34,544 bases of DNA from Schizochytrium sp. CCTCC M209059 (Eukaryota; Sar; Bigyra; Thraustochytrida; Thraustochytriidae): NCBI GenBank assembly GCA_000818945.1, contig KN805474.1:1-34544 (forward strand). Reading direction: 5' to 3'. The number at the start of each line of letters is the position of its first letter. Position 1 is the stretch's first letter. The notes under the pieces were generated by a model. The model saw only the letters and a program-made list of their open reading frames with translations. It had not been told where the DNA came from and made no database searches. Positions 18,418-28,400 of the stretch are shown piece after piece. Position numbers and translations under genes: made by a program.

Positions 18418-21400
18418 TTACAGGTTGCTGGAGGGCGCCTCGAGGGACTTGTGAACGATTTCTGCAACGTCCTTGGAAAGATCCTTCTTGGCGGCGATGC
18501 GCTCAAGCTCGGCATGCATCTTTGTCGACCAAGGTGCGGTGAAGGACCGCCACGAAGAAAATTGCTTGGCCAAGCGACTTGCGACCTGCGGGTTGATGTC
18601 ATCGATTTGAATGATTCGATCGGCCACAAAGGTGTAGCCACTGCCGTCGGCGGCGTGGAAACCAGTAAAGTTACCGCCAGCAAATGCGTTGAAGACCGCA
18701 TAGCAGCAGTTGGGGTTCTTGATATCGAAAACTTCAGGCATGTCCATGATGCTTTTCATGGCGTCCACCGTTGAGGGTAGAGCAGACTGCGCCTGCACCC
18801 GAAACCACTTTTGTACAACAAGCTTGTCGCTCTTGTACATGTCAAAAAAATCCTGCAGGAGACGTGTGCGCTCCGAGCAGTCAATGTCGCGCACGGCCAG
18901 AACTGCGCCATAGCGATCCGTCATGTTCTCTGGAGCCTCAAACTGATGTACAGCCTTGCGCAGCGCATCTTCGCGCAACGCCGAGTTCTTCACGAGGTAG
19001 CGCAGGCATGAGTTTTTCAGCTGACGGCGGGCAACAGCGTCACCAGGTGACTCGTTCTTGGCGGGCTCGCGAGTAGCCTCGTAGGTCTCTGCAAAAAGCG
19101 GGCCGAGACCTTCTGCGATGAGGCGCCGCAGGGCTGCACAAGCGCTCGAGATGTGGTCCACGTTTGCAGTTCCCTTTTCCATGGCGTCAGCCATGGCGCT
19201 CTCATTAGGCATGGCGAGTGCAAGTGACACCAGGGCACGATCAAGCGAGGCGTCGCGAAGCGTATGCTCCAAGCTCGAGAGGAGCAGAGGCGCGTCTTCA
19301 TGATCGAGGGCATCGGCCTCGACACCCGAAGCGGCCTTTTCAACGAGCTCGGTGAGAATTTGCTTGGCAAGCTCCTGACCGCTTTCGTAGCGCACAAAAG
19401 AGTCCGTGTCATGGGCAGCGAGGAAAACCAGATCTCGTCGCGTAAGTTCGCTGCACGAAAGCTTGACTGGAGCGGAGAAGCCTCGGAGCAACGAGGGCAC
19501 GGGCTTTTCGGAAACGCCATGCAAAATGAAGTCTTGCTTGGCCTTGGTCACGCGAAGCACAGCCGAGTCGACTTCATCCGCGTCAGCAGCGCCCACCTTG
19601 AAGCGCAGAGGACCATTAGAGGATGTACCGACGAGCCCGACGGCAAGGGGAATGTCAAAGGGCTGCTTGTCCGCCTGACCGGGCGTGGCCGGGCATGACT
19701 GCTCAACGGTGAGAGTAAGTTCAGCCGCCTCGGCGTTGTAAGAGGTCTTGACGCTGACTTCCGGGGTGCCTGCCTGCGTGTACCAGGTGTCGCGGAAAAG
19801 AGACAGGTCAACCTCGTTGGCATCCTCCATGGCTTTGACAAAGTCGTCACAGGTGACGGCCTGGCCGTCGTGGCGTTCAAAGTAGAGGTTGAGACCCTTG
19901 CGGAAGCCCTTGGGCGTGACAATAGTCTGGATCATGCGAATAATTTCGGCGCCCTTCTCATACACAGTGAGCGAGTAAAAGTTGTCAATGGCCTCGTAGG
20001 CGTCAGGACGAATGGGATGCGCCATGGGCCCGGCGTCCTCCTTGAACTGATGGTCTCGAAGCAACTGGACATCGGCAATGCGCTTGCTCGCGCGAGAGTT
20101 GAGGTCACTGCTAAATTCCTGGTCACGGAACACCGTGAGGCCCTCCTTGAGCGTGAGCTGAAACCAGTCGCGGCAGGTGACACGATTGCCGGACCAGTTG
20201 TGAAAGTACTCGTGGCCAATGATGCCCTCGATGTTGAGGAAATCAGTGTCGGTGGCCGTGTCATTGTCAGCCAAAACATACTTGGAGTTGAAAATGTTGA
20301 GGCTCTTGTTCTCCATGGCGCCCATCGTAAAATCGCTCACTGCTACAATGTTGAATTGACTGAGGTCGTACTCGCGATCGAAACGCTCCTCGTCCCACTT
20401 GAAGGCACGCTTGAGGCAGTCCATGGCGTGCGGGGTCTTGCTCAGGTTGCCCTTCTCGACAAAGATACCGAGACGCACCTCCTTACCGAAGCACGTGGTA
20501 AAGCTGTCGGTCAAGACGTCAAAGTCTCCACCCACGAGCGCAAAGAGATAGCACGGCTTGGGCCACGGGTCTTCCCAGAGCACGAAATGACGACCGTCGG
20601 GAAGATCACCACGTTCCACATCGTTGCCGTTCGACAAAAGGTGCGGGACGGACTTGCTCGCAATGACCTTGGTTCGGTAGATGGACATGTTGTCCGGGCG
20701 ATCTACAAAGTACATCATGTTGCGAAACCCCTCGGCTTCCATTTGGGTGCAAAAGTTTCCGCTCGACTTGTATAGTCCGTTCAGAGAGGTATTCTTTTCG
20801 GGAACAACGGTCACGTCAATTTGCACAGAGATCTTTTCACCAACCTTGACCGGAAGCGCCGCGCTCGGGATGGTCATCGTCTCGTCGTCGACCTGGTATG
20901 CGTCCGCACCGAGGGCCTCGCCGTTGACAAGAACGCTCTGGATCTCCATTTGCGCAGGCTTGCGCTCGCCATTAAGCACAAGGTCCGCACCTTCACGTTG
21001 GCGCTCGTACTCGACCTTGCATGAGATCTTGCTCGTGTCATCGAGCTCCACCGTGAGGTCCACATCTTTGGCCAAAAAGGCCGGCGACTCATACTCGAGT
21101 CGGAGTACCGGCTGCGCGGCTTTCTGGGTTGCCTCCTCCGACATGCTCGTGAAGGTTCTTCGCGACTCGGCTTGCTTGCTGGGACGCTGTGCGCGAAAGG
21201 GCGAGCTTTGCGTCGCTCGGCGTTGCCAACCTGTGCGCAGCGCACCAAGTGACGCGGTGTTTGCGCTCTGCAGCTGCGAGGTGGTCAAGGATCCGCTAGC
21301 TCGCGTTGTCGTTGCGAAGAGGCTTGTTGCGGTTGCCGGCTTCTTCGAGAAAGGGTTTTGCTTCTCAGCGGACACTACATTGCTGAGGCCCGACCCGCCA

Positions 21401-21447
21401 CTGAGGCGCGGCGCGCGCTGCACCGAATTTGCGAGGGCCCGGCGCAT
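18418..21447 (-). CDS. pepN: M1-family aminopeptidase N (PepN type), probably organellar
   Basis: 1009 aa from ATG 21447; the frame stays open upstream to another ATG at 21720 (1100 aa). The 21447 start is preferred because 21720 lies only 35 bases from the preceding gene's stop and the extra 91 residues are Arg/Cys-rich filler. Zinc peptidase core: substrate-binding GAMEN at 376-380, zinc motif HEYFH at 412-416, third ligand Glu at 435 (TLKEGL). The PepN segment EDAGPMAHPIRPD and the alpha-helical C-terminal domain complete the usual ~870-residue PepN length. The extra N-terminus (MRRALANSVQRAPRL..., Arg/Ser/Ala-rich, no acids at first) looks like a mitochondrial presequence, with the mature part from about MSEEATQ. 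It removes neutral and basic N-terminal residues from peptides. All catalytic residues are intact. Confidence 0.93.
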   Translation of the reverse strand: MRRALANSVQRAPRLSGGSGLSNVVSAEKQNPFSKKPATATSLFATTTRASGSLTTSQLQSANTASLGALRTGWQRRATQSSPFRAQRPSKQAESRRTFTSMSEEATQKAAQPVLRLEYESPAFLAKDVDLTVELDDTSKISCKVEYERQREGADLVLNGERKPAQMEIQSVLVNGEALGADAYQVDDETMTIPSAALPVKVGEKISVQIDVTVVPEKNTSLNGLYKSSGNFCTQMEAEGFRNMMYFVDRPDNMSIYRTKVIASKSVPHLLSNGNDVERGDLPDGRHFVLWEDPWPKPCYLFALVGGDFDVLTDSFTTCFGKEVRLGIFVEKGNLSKTPHAMDCLKRAFKWDEERFDREYDLSQFNIVAVSDFTMGAMENKSLNIFNSKYVLADNDTATDTDFLNIEGIIGHEYFHNWSGNRVTCRDWFQLTLKEGLTVFRDQEFSSDLNSRASKRIADVQLLRDHQFKEDAGPMAHPIRPDAYEAIDNFYSLTVYEKGAEIIRMIQTIVTPKGFRKGLNLYFERHDGQAVTCDDFVKAMEDANEVDLSLFRDTWYTQAGTPEVSVKTSYNAEAAELTLTVEQSCPATPGQADKQPFDIPLAVGLVGTSSNGPLRFKVGAADADEVDSAVLRVTKAKQDFILHGVSEKPVPSLLRGFSAPVKLSCSELTRRDLVFLAAHDTDSFVRYESGQELAKQILTELVEKAASGVEADALDHEDAPLLLSSLEHTLRDASLDRALVSLALAMPNESAMADAMEKGTANVDHISSACAALRRLIAEGLGPLFAETYEATREPAKNESPGDAVARRQLKNSCLRYLVKNSALREDALRKAVHQFEAPENMTDRYGAVLAVRDIDCSERTRLLQDFFDMYKSDKLVVQKWFRVQAQSALPSTVDAMKSIMDMPEVFDIKNPNCCYAVFNAFAGGNFTGFHAADGSGYTFVADRIIQIDDINPQVASRLAKQFSSWRSFTAPWSTKMHAELERIAAKKDLSKDVAEIVHKSLEAPSSNL

Positions 21448-21755
21448 CGGGAGAGCGCGAGGACCAGCCACGTGTCTTGCGGCACGCTCGCGGCACGCTC
21501 GCAGTACGCACGAGCGTTTGCCTGCGCTCTGCGCTCCGTCGATAGACTTAAAGCTTTGCGCGGCGCTGCGCTGCAAACATGCAGGCCTACCGTCGACCCA
21601 TCCGGAACCGCAGCCACGGGAGAGACGGGAGAGCAGACGTGCACAAAATGGGACGGAGATCGATCGTCTTGAATGGATGGAGAGCGCAAGACGCGACAGC
21701 ATAGGCTTAATTTGATCCATGCATTAATTCGTGCATCCATTGGCCATTCATCCTC
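21448..21755. promoter_or_regulatory. Probable promoter and leader of the aminopeptidase gene
   Basis: About 308 GC-rich bases between the stop of the upstream membrane-protein gene and the preferred aminopeptidase ATG. No repeat or RNA gene is seen. If the 21720 ATG is used, most of this is coding. Confidence 0.4.
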
Positions 21756-22730
21756 TCAAGATTTGTAGATTTCGGCGAAGATGGCTTCCCATGCTGCGCG
21801 TGGCGGTGAATAGCATTTTTTGGAGCCGAAACAAGGTAAAAGTCCCACGGACCCAAGGTGGATGGATCAAATCGATGGCGAAAAGATTTGATCACGTCAG
21901 CGATTGCACGCATTCAGAACGAAAATTTGCAAAGAACTATTTTCGCACGTACCTGGGTGATTGGGATCGGCAATGATCGATTCGTCCGGAAGCATCTGAG
22001 ATTTTGCCTCTTCTGGCGCAGAAAGTAAGAAACGATCATCACACTTGGGTTGCCACCCTCGTCGCACGAGCTTCTGCATGGTAACGACAATGACGAAAAG
22101 GATCAATGTCACAACGCAAGGGCCAAACAAAACAGTGTGATCCATGTTTTCACATTGCCGCGTGTGTTGTTGCTTCTCTTTTTCGTCTGCCGCGCTGCAG
22201 ATATCTGCGTGCAGCGGCATTGGCAATGGTGCTGGTGGCGGAGGGCGATGCAAGATTTGAAATTGACCTAATGCATTTCCATTTCCATCAGGAAGTGAAA
22301 ATGTCAGTCCCGTCTCTTTTTCTTTTTTCTTTTTTTTGACCCAAGGTCTTGACTCATCTCGTTCCGCCACACCTCATTAACTCGTGCAGCCACACTGTGC
22401 GCACAACGTACCTGCGTTCCAGAAGCCAAGTTGGATTGTGGATTGCAGCATACTGCACCGCTGCTCTGGCATGGTCTGCCATTCGCGTCCGTGGCATTCA
22501 ATCGAAATGCACCACTCCTCGGGATCAATGTGAGGGCGCCTCGTTCCAACATGGAGCAGCCGACTCGATCTCTCGAGCTCGTCAACGTGAACACCATTGA
22601 TGCGTGCGAGCTTCACGCCATTCATTGTGGAGATTTGAATGTCACAATGTTGCAAGGTACGACGACTGCTGTCCGCGGGCTGCTCAACAACAACGTGAAC
22701 AGCCACAAGCGCAGCTCCAGACATTTTCAT
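21756..22730 (-). CDS. Predicted single-pass membrane protein, three exons
   Basis: Spliced model: exons 22412-22730, 21953-22267 and 21756-21793; 672 bases, 223 aa. Both donors are GTACGT; acceptors are CATTAG and CGCGCAG. Phases match (both introns phase 1) and the frame is open throughout, ending AWEAIFAEIYKS. Residues 1-107 form a globular part with several Cys and Trp (IDPEEWCISIECHGREW), followed by a Pro-rich linker (RPPPPAPLPMP). One membrane helix lies at about 151-170 (TVLFGPCVVTLILFVIVVTM), then a basic KLVRRGW and a ~50-residue tail. Positive charges after the helix suggest N-outside/C-cytosolic topology. A polypyrimidine-CGTAG acceptor-like site sits just before the ATG, so an upstream exon carrying a signal peptide is possible. 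I do not recognise the family. Confidence 0.55.
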
Positions 22731-22867
22731 GGTCTACGCAACAAGATCGCAAAGGAAGGACTAGGCCAAATTTGTCTGCTTCGAAATTTTGGCCAAGGCA
22801 CATGAACGTTCTTCTTTTTTCTTTTCTCTTTTTTGAAAAAAGAGCATTAGGTTATTGCTTACGGTGG

Positions 22868-24904
22868 TTAGACAATTTGAATGTGTTCACAGGCAAAGGG
22901 GGTCTCGACGACAATGACGTAGGCGCAGGTACTCGGCTCGTCCACCGAGATGATTTCATTTTCGATGCCGCACCTGAAGCGAACGTCCACCGATCGTTTC
23001 GGGCCGTTCCAGCACTTGGCACCGTCAGCAAAAGACAGACTTGCACATCCCTGAGAAGGCATTTCGCCAGTGACTGGATCCTCCACACATACAGGCCCAC
23101 TCGATGAGGACCAGCCATTGAATTTTCCAAGCGACGTGGTCCCTTGCTTGGCAGATTTGAAGAGGCATAGAGAATACTTGTAGCCCATGAGATTTTGTGA
23201 AAGGCATCGCCCTTCAAGGGCAGCGAACTTTGGATCTGGCCAAGCGGAAGTGTCGATTGGGCCTGCAGAAGAACCGAGAGCGCGCGTTGCGAGAGTTCTG
23301 CACCGCGCGATGAGGTCATTGATTTTGTCGTCAACTTGCTTGAGACGACTGAGCTGCGGCGATGATCTGATCATGTCGTCCCTAAAACTGTTGCCTTGCC
23401 AAAAATAAAAGTACATGGTCGGTCCTGCGTCCCAGAAGCGCAACCAAAGGTCATAGACTCCATTTTGCACGAACCAAATTCGTACAGGCGATAGCGTCGT
23501 CAATGACTTTGCGAGTGCCTTTCCGGACCAATAGGTAACGTTGCGTGGCAGCAATCGGGAGATCACTTCATAGACGCCGCGAACAGGAGAAAAAAGAACG
23601 CCCAATCCTTCGGCCAGACTTCGGAATACCCGTCGCCATTCGGCCATGCCTCCGTCCAGGAGTGGAGCGAGCAGCGTCTGCTGACGCCTCTGCTCCGTTG
23701 TTCGGGTCAGTATCGGAGTTTTTTTAGCAGCAATCCCATCTTCTTTGATTTGCAAATATCGTTCGAGCGTAACGATCGTCGCCTCAGGAGTATCATCGAG
23801 CTGGATTTTGGCGGACTTGAGAAGATGCAGCGCCTCTTTGATGCCCGCAGCGGTCTCGATATTGTTTCGGATTTTGCCAAGATTATCTTCGAGGTCATCG
23901 TTCTTGTTTTCGTTCCCCATCTCCATTTCCTCGTCGTCGTCTGCATTTTCGTTTGCGTGTCCAGTCACTGCGGACGCGCTCATACGGGCTTCTGGGTCAC
24001 CAGATTCTGCACCCTCGTGATCCATCGCAGACTCTGGGCCAATAGCGCGCTGGCCTTGGAGGCGCCACCGCCGGCTCTGTCTTCGAGCCCAGCCAAGTTG
24101 CTTTTCGCGGAAAATGCGACGCTGCTTTTGCTCTTCCACATCCCAGACCGCCTTAACGCGAGCTTTGAGCGTGCTTTCAAGAGAATTTGCGAGTTTACGG
24201 AGGATCTCGGCGCGCTTTGAGGCATCGTCGCGCGAGTTCGACTGTTCTTCGAGAAGCGCATCTGCTGCACGGCGGCCCTGCGCAACGAGCTGTAATGAAG
24301 CTGTACGCTGTTTGACCTTTTCCGCCTGCAGCGTAGCGCACGTGTTCGAGCAAGGTGCGTCCGCAAGGCGATTCTTGTTATTGCTTGCGACCATTTCATC
24401 GGAGCCATCGCAGCAATCGCAAATCCCATCGCGGACGCGAGAATCAGGAATGGCGCGCGGTTCGAAGCCGTCATTGGCGCACCAAAACAAGGACATTTCT
24501 TTGCTACTATGGGAGCACGCGCTTGTGCCGACTTCGTCGGAGCCATCATCACAGTCGCAATAGTCGTCGTTGACTTGATCGAAACGCAGCAGTTTGGTGT
24601 CGTCGCAGCGGAAACTTGCCGTGGATCCTTCTGAGCATGAGCACTTTGGCGCAGCGGCAGCATCCGGGCGGGGTCGCGAGAGCGAGAGCGTCTGTGCTCC
24701 CTCGTCCGGGCAGCACGCCCAACGACCTTCAGCGGCGTGGCCCGAGACGTCAGCGATAGAGTCCGGCTCGCAGCCTTGCGCTTGGGCATCCAGCTTGTCG
24801 AGTGCCATGACGCACGGTCGACTGCCCGTGATTAAAGGCACAAGAGACGCGAGCCATGACGCAGCCATGACTGTCGCTACTATGCGCCGCGCCGACACGC
24901 GCAT
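22868..24904 (-). CDS. PRKCSH: Glucosidase II beta subunit (PRKCSH-like)
   Basis: 678 aa, intronless. Residues 1-35 include a hydrophobic signal peptide (IVATVMAASWLASLVPLI). Two LDL-receptor class A-like repeats follow at about 99-130 (YCDCDDGSDE) and 140-190 (GICDCCDGSDE), then a long coiled/charged region with acidic stretch (about 190-380). The C-terminal MRH mannose-receptor-homology domain (about 570-671) has its Gln, Arg, Glu and Tyr pattern in YKYSLCLFKSAKQ, VDVRFRCG and EPSTCAYVIVVETP. In the ER this subunit recruits and retains the catalytic alpha subunit that trims glucose from N-glycans. It is longer than the human protein (528 aa) because of an inserted segment with hydrophobic stretches (about 400-540). 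It ends CEHIQIV with no HDEL/KDEL-type retrieval signal, unlike the human protein. Confidence 0.88.
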   Translation of the reverse strand: MRVSARRIVATVMAASWLASLVPLITGSRPCVMALDKLDAQAQGCEPDSIADVSGHAAEGRWACCPDEGAQTLSLSRPRPDAAAAPKCSCSEGSTASFRCDDTKLLRFDQVNDDYCDCDDGSDEVGTSACSHSSKEMSLFWCANDGFEPRAIPDSRVRDGICDCCDGSDEMVASNNKNRLADAPCSNTCATLQAEKVKQRTASLQLVAQGRRAADALLEEQSNSRDDASKRAEILRKLANSLESTLKARVKAVWDVEEQKQRRIFREKQLGWARRQSRRWRLQGQRAIGPESAMDHEGAESGDPEARMSASAVTGHANENADDDEEMEMGNENKNDDLEDNLGKIRNNIETAAGIKEALHLLKSAKIQLDDTPEATIVTLERYLQIKEDGIAAKKTPILTRTTEQRRQQTLLAPLLDGGMAEWRRVFRSLAEGLGVLFSPVRGVYEVISRLLPRNVTYWSGKALAKSLTTLSPVRIWFVQNGVYDLWLRFWDAGPTMYFYFWQGNSFRDDMIRSSPQLSRLKQVDDKINDLIARCRTLATRALGSSAGPIDTSAWPDPKFAALEGRCLSQNLMGYKYSLCLFKSAKQGTTSLGKFNGWSSSSGPVCVEDPVTGEMPSQGCASLSFADGAKCWNGPKRSVDVRFRCGIENEIISVDEPSTCAYVIVVETPFACEHIQIV

Positions 24905-25471
24905 CTTGCCTACGGTAGACGTAGTCAGCTGCAGCGTCGGGCTTCTTCTAATTGCTCACCCAAAATTAGCTGAGAGCCAGAAGCAGTATGACAGTATGGA
25001 ACAACGCGTTAGGGCCTAAAATCTTTGGTTTACAAAGCAGGAATGACCACGTTTTGTCTGTGTTACGAGTGCGAGGAAGAAGGGATTGTCGTCCACTGCC
25101 ACGACCTCATGATGATCCGAAGCATCACTCGGACGGTACGGCTTTGATCACTGCAATCTCACGCGACGAAAGCGAGCCCTTCGTCCTCGCACGCGGACAC
25201 ACCAAAGAGGGTGCGCGAACATAAGGTGTGTACCCCACAGCAAGTCTGCGAACCTTGCTTTCGTCGCGCTGTGCGGTCCGCGCCGCATCCAACTCTTATT
25301 TTCTGCACTGTCGGGCTGAGACGGGCTCGAGTGGGTTCCGGGACGCAAAGAACTCGAGCAGCAGAAAGCGAAGCTCGAAAGTACGTGAACGGGAGGCTCG
25401 TCGCGCGTGAGCGATCGCGCGCGAGCGATTGCGCGTAAGCGATCGCTTCTCCGTCGTCTGCTGCGAGCGGC
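24905..25471. promoter_or_regulatory. Divergent promoter region, glucosidase II beta and WW-protein genes
   Basis: 567 bases between divergent ATGs. Three GCGATYGC octamers occur at 25411, 25425 and 25439, exactly 14 bases apart. The last lies inside the perfect palindrome AAGCGATCGCTT (25437-25448), 23 bases before the WW-protein ATG. No gene is seen. Confidence 0.55.
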
Positions 25472-28400
25472 ATGGCTGCTAAGGCGGGGCCACGCAGCTA
25501 CGGCCAAGACCTGGAGCTGCTTCGAGACCTGCTTCGCACGCAAGGTACAGCACGGAGGAAACAATATCTGCGCAACTTTCTGCGTGATCAAGACGGCTTT
25601 GCGCGAGGTATCTGGCGAGAAGCCGTGCGAAACCACCCAGGCATCTCCGATGATGCCTTTCTCGAAAAGTTCTTTTTAACATTCGAGCAGCACAGACGAA
25701 AGGGGCTCAACGTCGTTGCCGTTGCCCGGGACGATGCTACGTGGTATGGTCCGCACGGTCCGCATTCTCATGAGCCTGAGCTTTGCTCGGTCAGTCGCCG
25801 TCCAGCCGCGCTCGCCAAACCTTATATTTCTCCCTACGAGGTAATTCGTTGGGCCAATCAAGAGGTTGCTGCCAACGACATGCAGGTGTCATTTGCTCGG
25901 CGCCAGGAATCCTCGATGCGAACTGCCTTGCAGCAAAACACGAAAGAGCGTCAATCTCTCGAGGAGCTCGACATTGCTCGAGAAAAGGCGCGTGCACGCG
26001 CTCGCCAGAGAGCTCAGGTTCGTCGAATGCTCGTCCGCAAAGATCAATATATGGACGAGCTCTTGGAAAAGAGGGAAATTGATCGTATTGAGGCAAGGAA
26101 AAAGGTGCGTGCCAAGAATCGGAAAGAGTTTCGTGAAGTTCGGAAACGTGTCAAGGATCGTGAGGCAAAACGACTTGCAAAACTCAAGCACGCCATGAAA
26201 AGGCGAGGACAAGGTCCAGCCTTTCCTCGCACTGCACCCTTGCCTCGCCACCCCTATCAGCCAGTTCAATTCGACCGTAACACCCTCGAAAGTGTCCCGG
26301 GTGCTCCACGGCTTAAACCCAAGTACAAACCATTACCGAAGCCGCCTGCAATGTTGGCGAGTGAGAACAACTCGAAGAAGGAAGCTCAAAACAACGTCGA
26401 AGTGAAAAGGACGAAGATCAGCGAGGATGATCTTCAACGAGAGCCTTTGACTGCTCCGCTGCGGGAACGCTTACTCCCTGATAAGAAGCTCCCGACGCCG
26501 TCATCACCCAAAGCACCACCAGCGTCCACGGCTTTGCCCAAACGTATAAGTCCGCCTTCTCCTCCAAAGCGCTCCAAGCAAGTCGCTCCGCCGCCACCAC
26601 CACCGCAGCGAAAGAGTCAAAGTAAACCTCCTCCTCCAATGTTAGCACCACCGCCACCCTCGCTTCAAAGTGGATATGCGAAAAGCCCAGAAACTTTCGT
26701 ACCTTTTGCGTCTCAGCCAGCTCAGGAGACAAAGCTTCATGCTGAAACGGATGTAAAGCTTGATGTGGAGCTTGACGATCCGATGGATGATTGCGATGTT
26801 GAAGGCAAGGATGCTGCCGAAAAGGATCCAGCTCGTTCAGAACTTGGAACTGCCGACGCTGCTTCGTTAGAAATATATTATCATGGCCAGGAAGACGAAG
26901 TAGGCCTAGGCCTACGCCAAGACATTACCCAGGATCAACAAGAAGAGATCGAGAGCCAGGATCAAGGAGAAGTCGAGAATCAGAATGATGGTGAAATTGA
27001 GAATCAGGATGATGGAGAAATCGAGATTCAGGAACACGAAGAAGCTGAGAATCAGAATGACGGCGAAATCGAGAATCAAGACCGACAAGGAGAAGCTCAG
27101 AACCTGGATCAGGAAGGAGACCAAAAGGACTTTCAAGATCGAGAAAGCCACGAGAAAGTCTTTGATAGATCGTCGACAGCAAAAGAAGAAATGGACTACG
27201 CGCAAGTGAAAGGCAGCGCAAGTGATCATGATCGGGAAATACTGGAGCTCTCGGAAGCAGACGCCGTTGGACAGGAGCCAAAGGAGGCACATGAGTTGTC
27301 CGAAGAAGCTCCCATGCTGGCGAAGGATGCAGAAATGTCTGAAGAAGCGCACTCAACATCAGCCAAAAATGAGGGCAATGAAGGTGAGACAGAGCATCCC
27401 GTTCGTGTCGAGATTGCTGAAAGTCAGAAACCAAGGGACCAGCAAGATCAGCAGCAGCAAAAGGCTGACACGATGAACGAGACGAACTTCAATTGCCTCG
27501 ACGACGCTGAATCTACCGAAGGGGAAGCACAAAAAGACACGGATGCCGAGAATTCGACACATGGTGTCGACTCTATTGATGATGGCGCAGTCACCTCGGC
27601 ATCAATGCAAAAATTGGAGACAGAGAACAACGACGAAAACACTCTTGCCAATGAAGCTACCGAAATGGGTGCGCGCGAAGCTGAATTCGACGAAAACGCA
27701 CTGACGTACCCTGTGCCTGAAACAGGTGGACTTGATGAGATCGAAACGAGCGCAGCGATTGACGTCAAGTCCACGGAAGCTGCTATGAAGAGCGTACGTG
27801 AGGGGGGGCAGGCCGAAGACCCTCTTGCCAAGCAAGCTACTGTGATAGAGTCATCCATCACAAGAGACAGTGGCTCAGCCTTACATGCCGAAGTGCACGA
27901 CGATGTCTCAGAGGCTCTACAGGGCAACGAAGGCAATGAGAATGGAAACAAGGGGTCCAAAGTGCACGTCGGAGAAGAAGCTTTGGCATCATTTTCTATG
28001 GTTGGCCAAAATCCAGCTATGATGGAAGTAATCGACGGTACCTCCTTCGATAATGGCGCCATGAATGATATGCATGAGTCGGTCATTGCTGAAACTAACG
28101 ATGCCGATGAGCTCCAAGTAGCCAACGGTGATGTCTTCACGCAGGCCGCGGATGATGCAACAGACAAAGGTGCGCTCGAGAAAGAAGACGGAGCAGATGA
28201 TGCTACTAGCACTGCGGGCAAGAGTGAAGAACAAGGAGAGCAAGAACTCGCTTTAGAAGAAAGTGTGGTCACAGACCCCAATGAAGAGCCTCCAGCTCAT
28301 AGAGAGGAATATTCGGAAGCAGTACAGGCTGATCACAGCACCATCGAGGAGACAAAGGACCAAGAAGCAGAAATGAAAGAGTACGAGGAAGAAGCGGAAG

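Noticed and set aside
20681..21715. Long + strand frame antisense to the aminopeptidase (344 codons), plus another at 19870-20775
   Set aside because: Mirror frames of a GC-rich conserved gene; no domains, and the minus-strand enzyme fully explains the sequence.
21448..21720. N-terminal 91-residue extension of the aminopeptidase
   Set aside because: Open frame but Arg/Cys-rich without domain features, and it would leave only 35 bases to the previous gene. Kept as an alternative start, not the main call.
27448..28281. Minus-strand Ser-rich frame of 277 codons
   Set aside because: Shadow of the acidic repeat region of the WW protein; GAA/GAT codons read as Ser/Phe-type codons in reverse.
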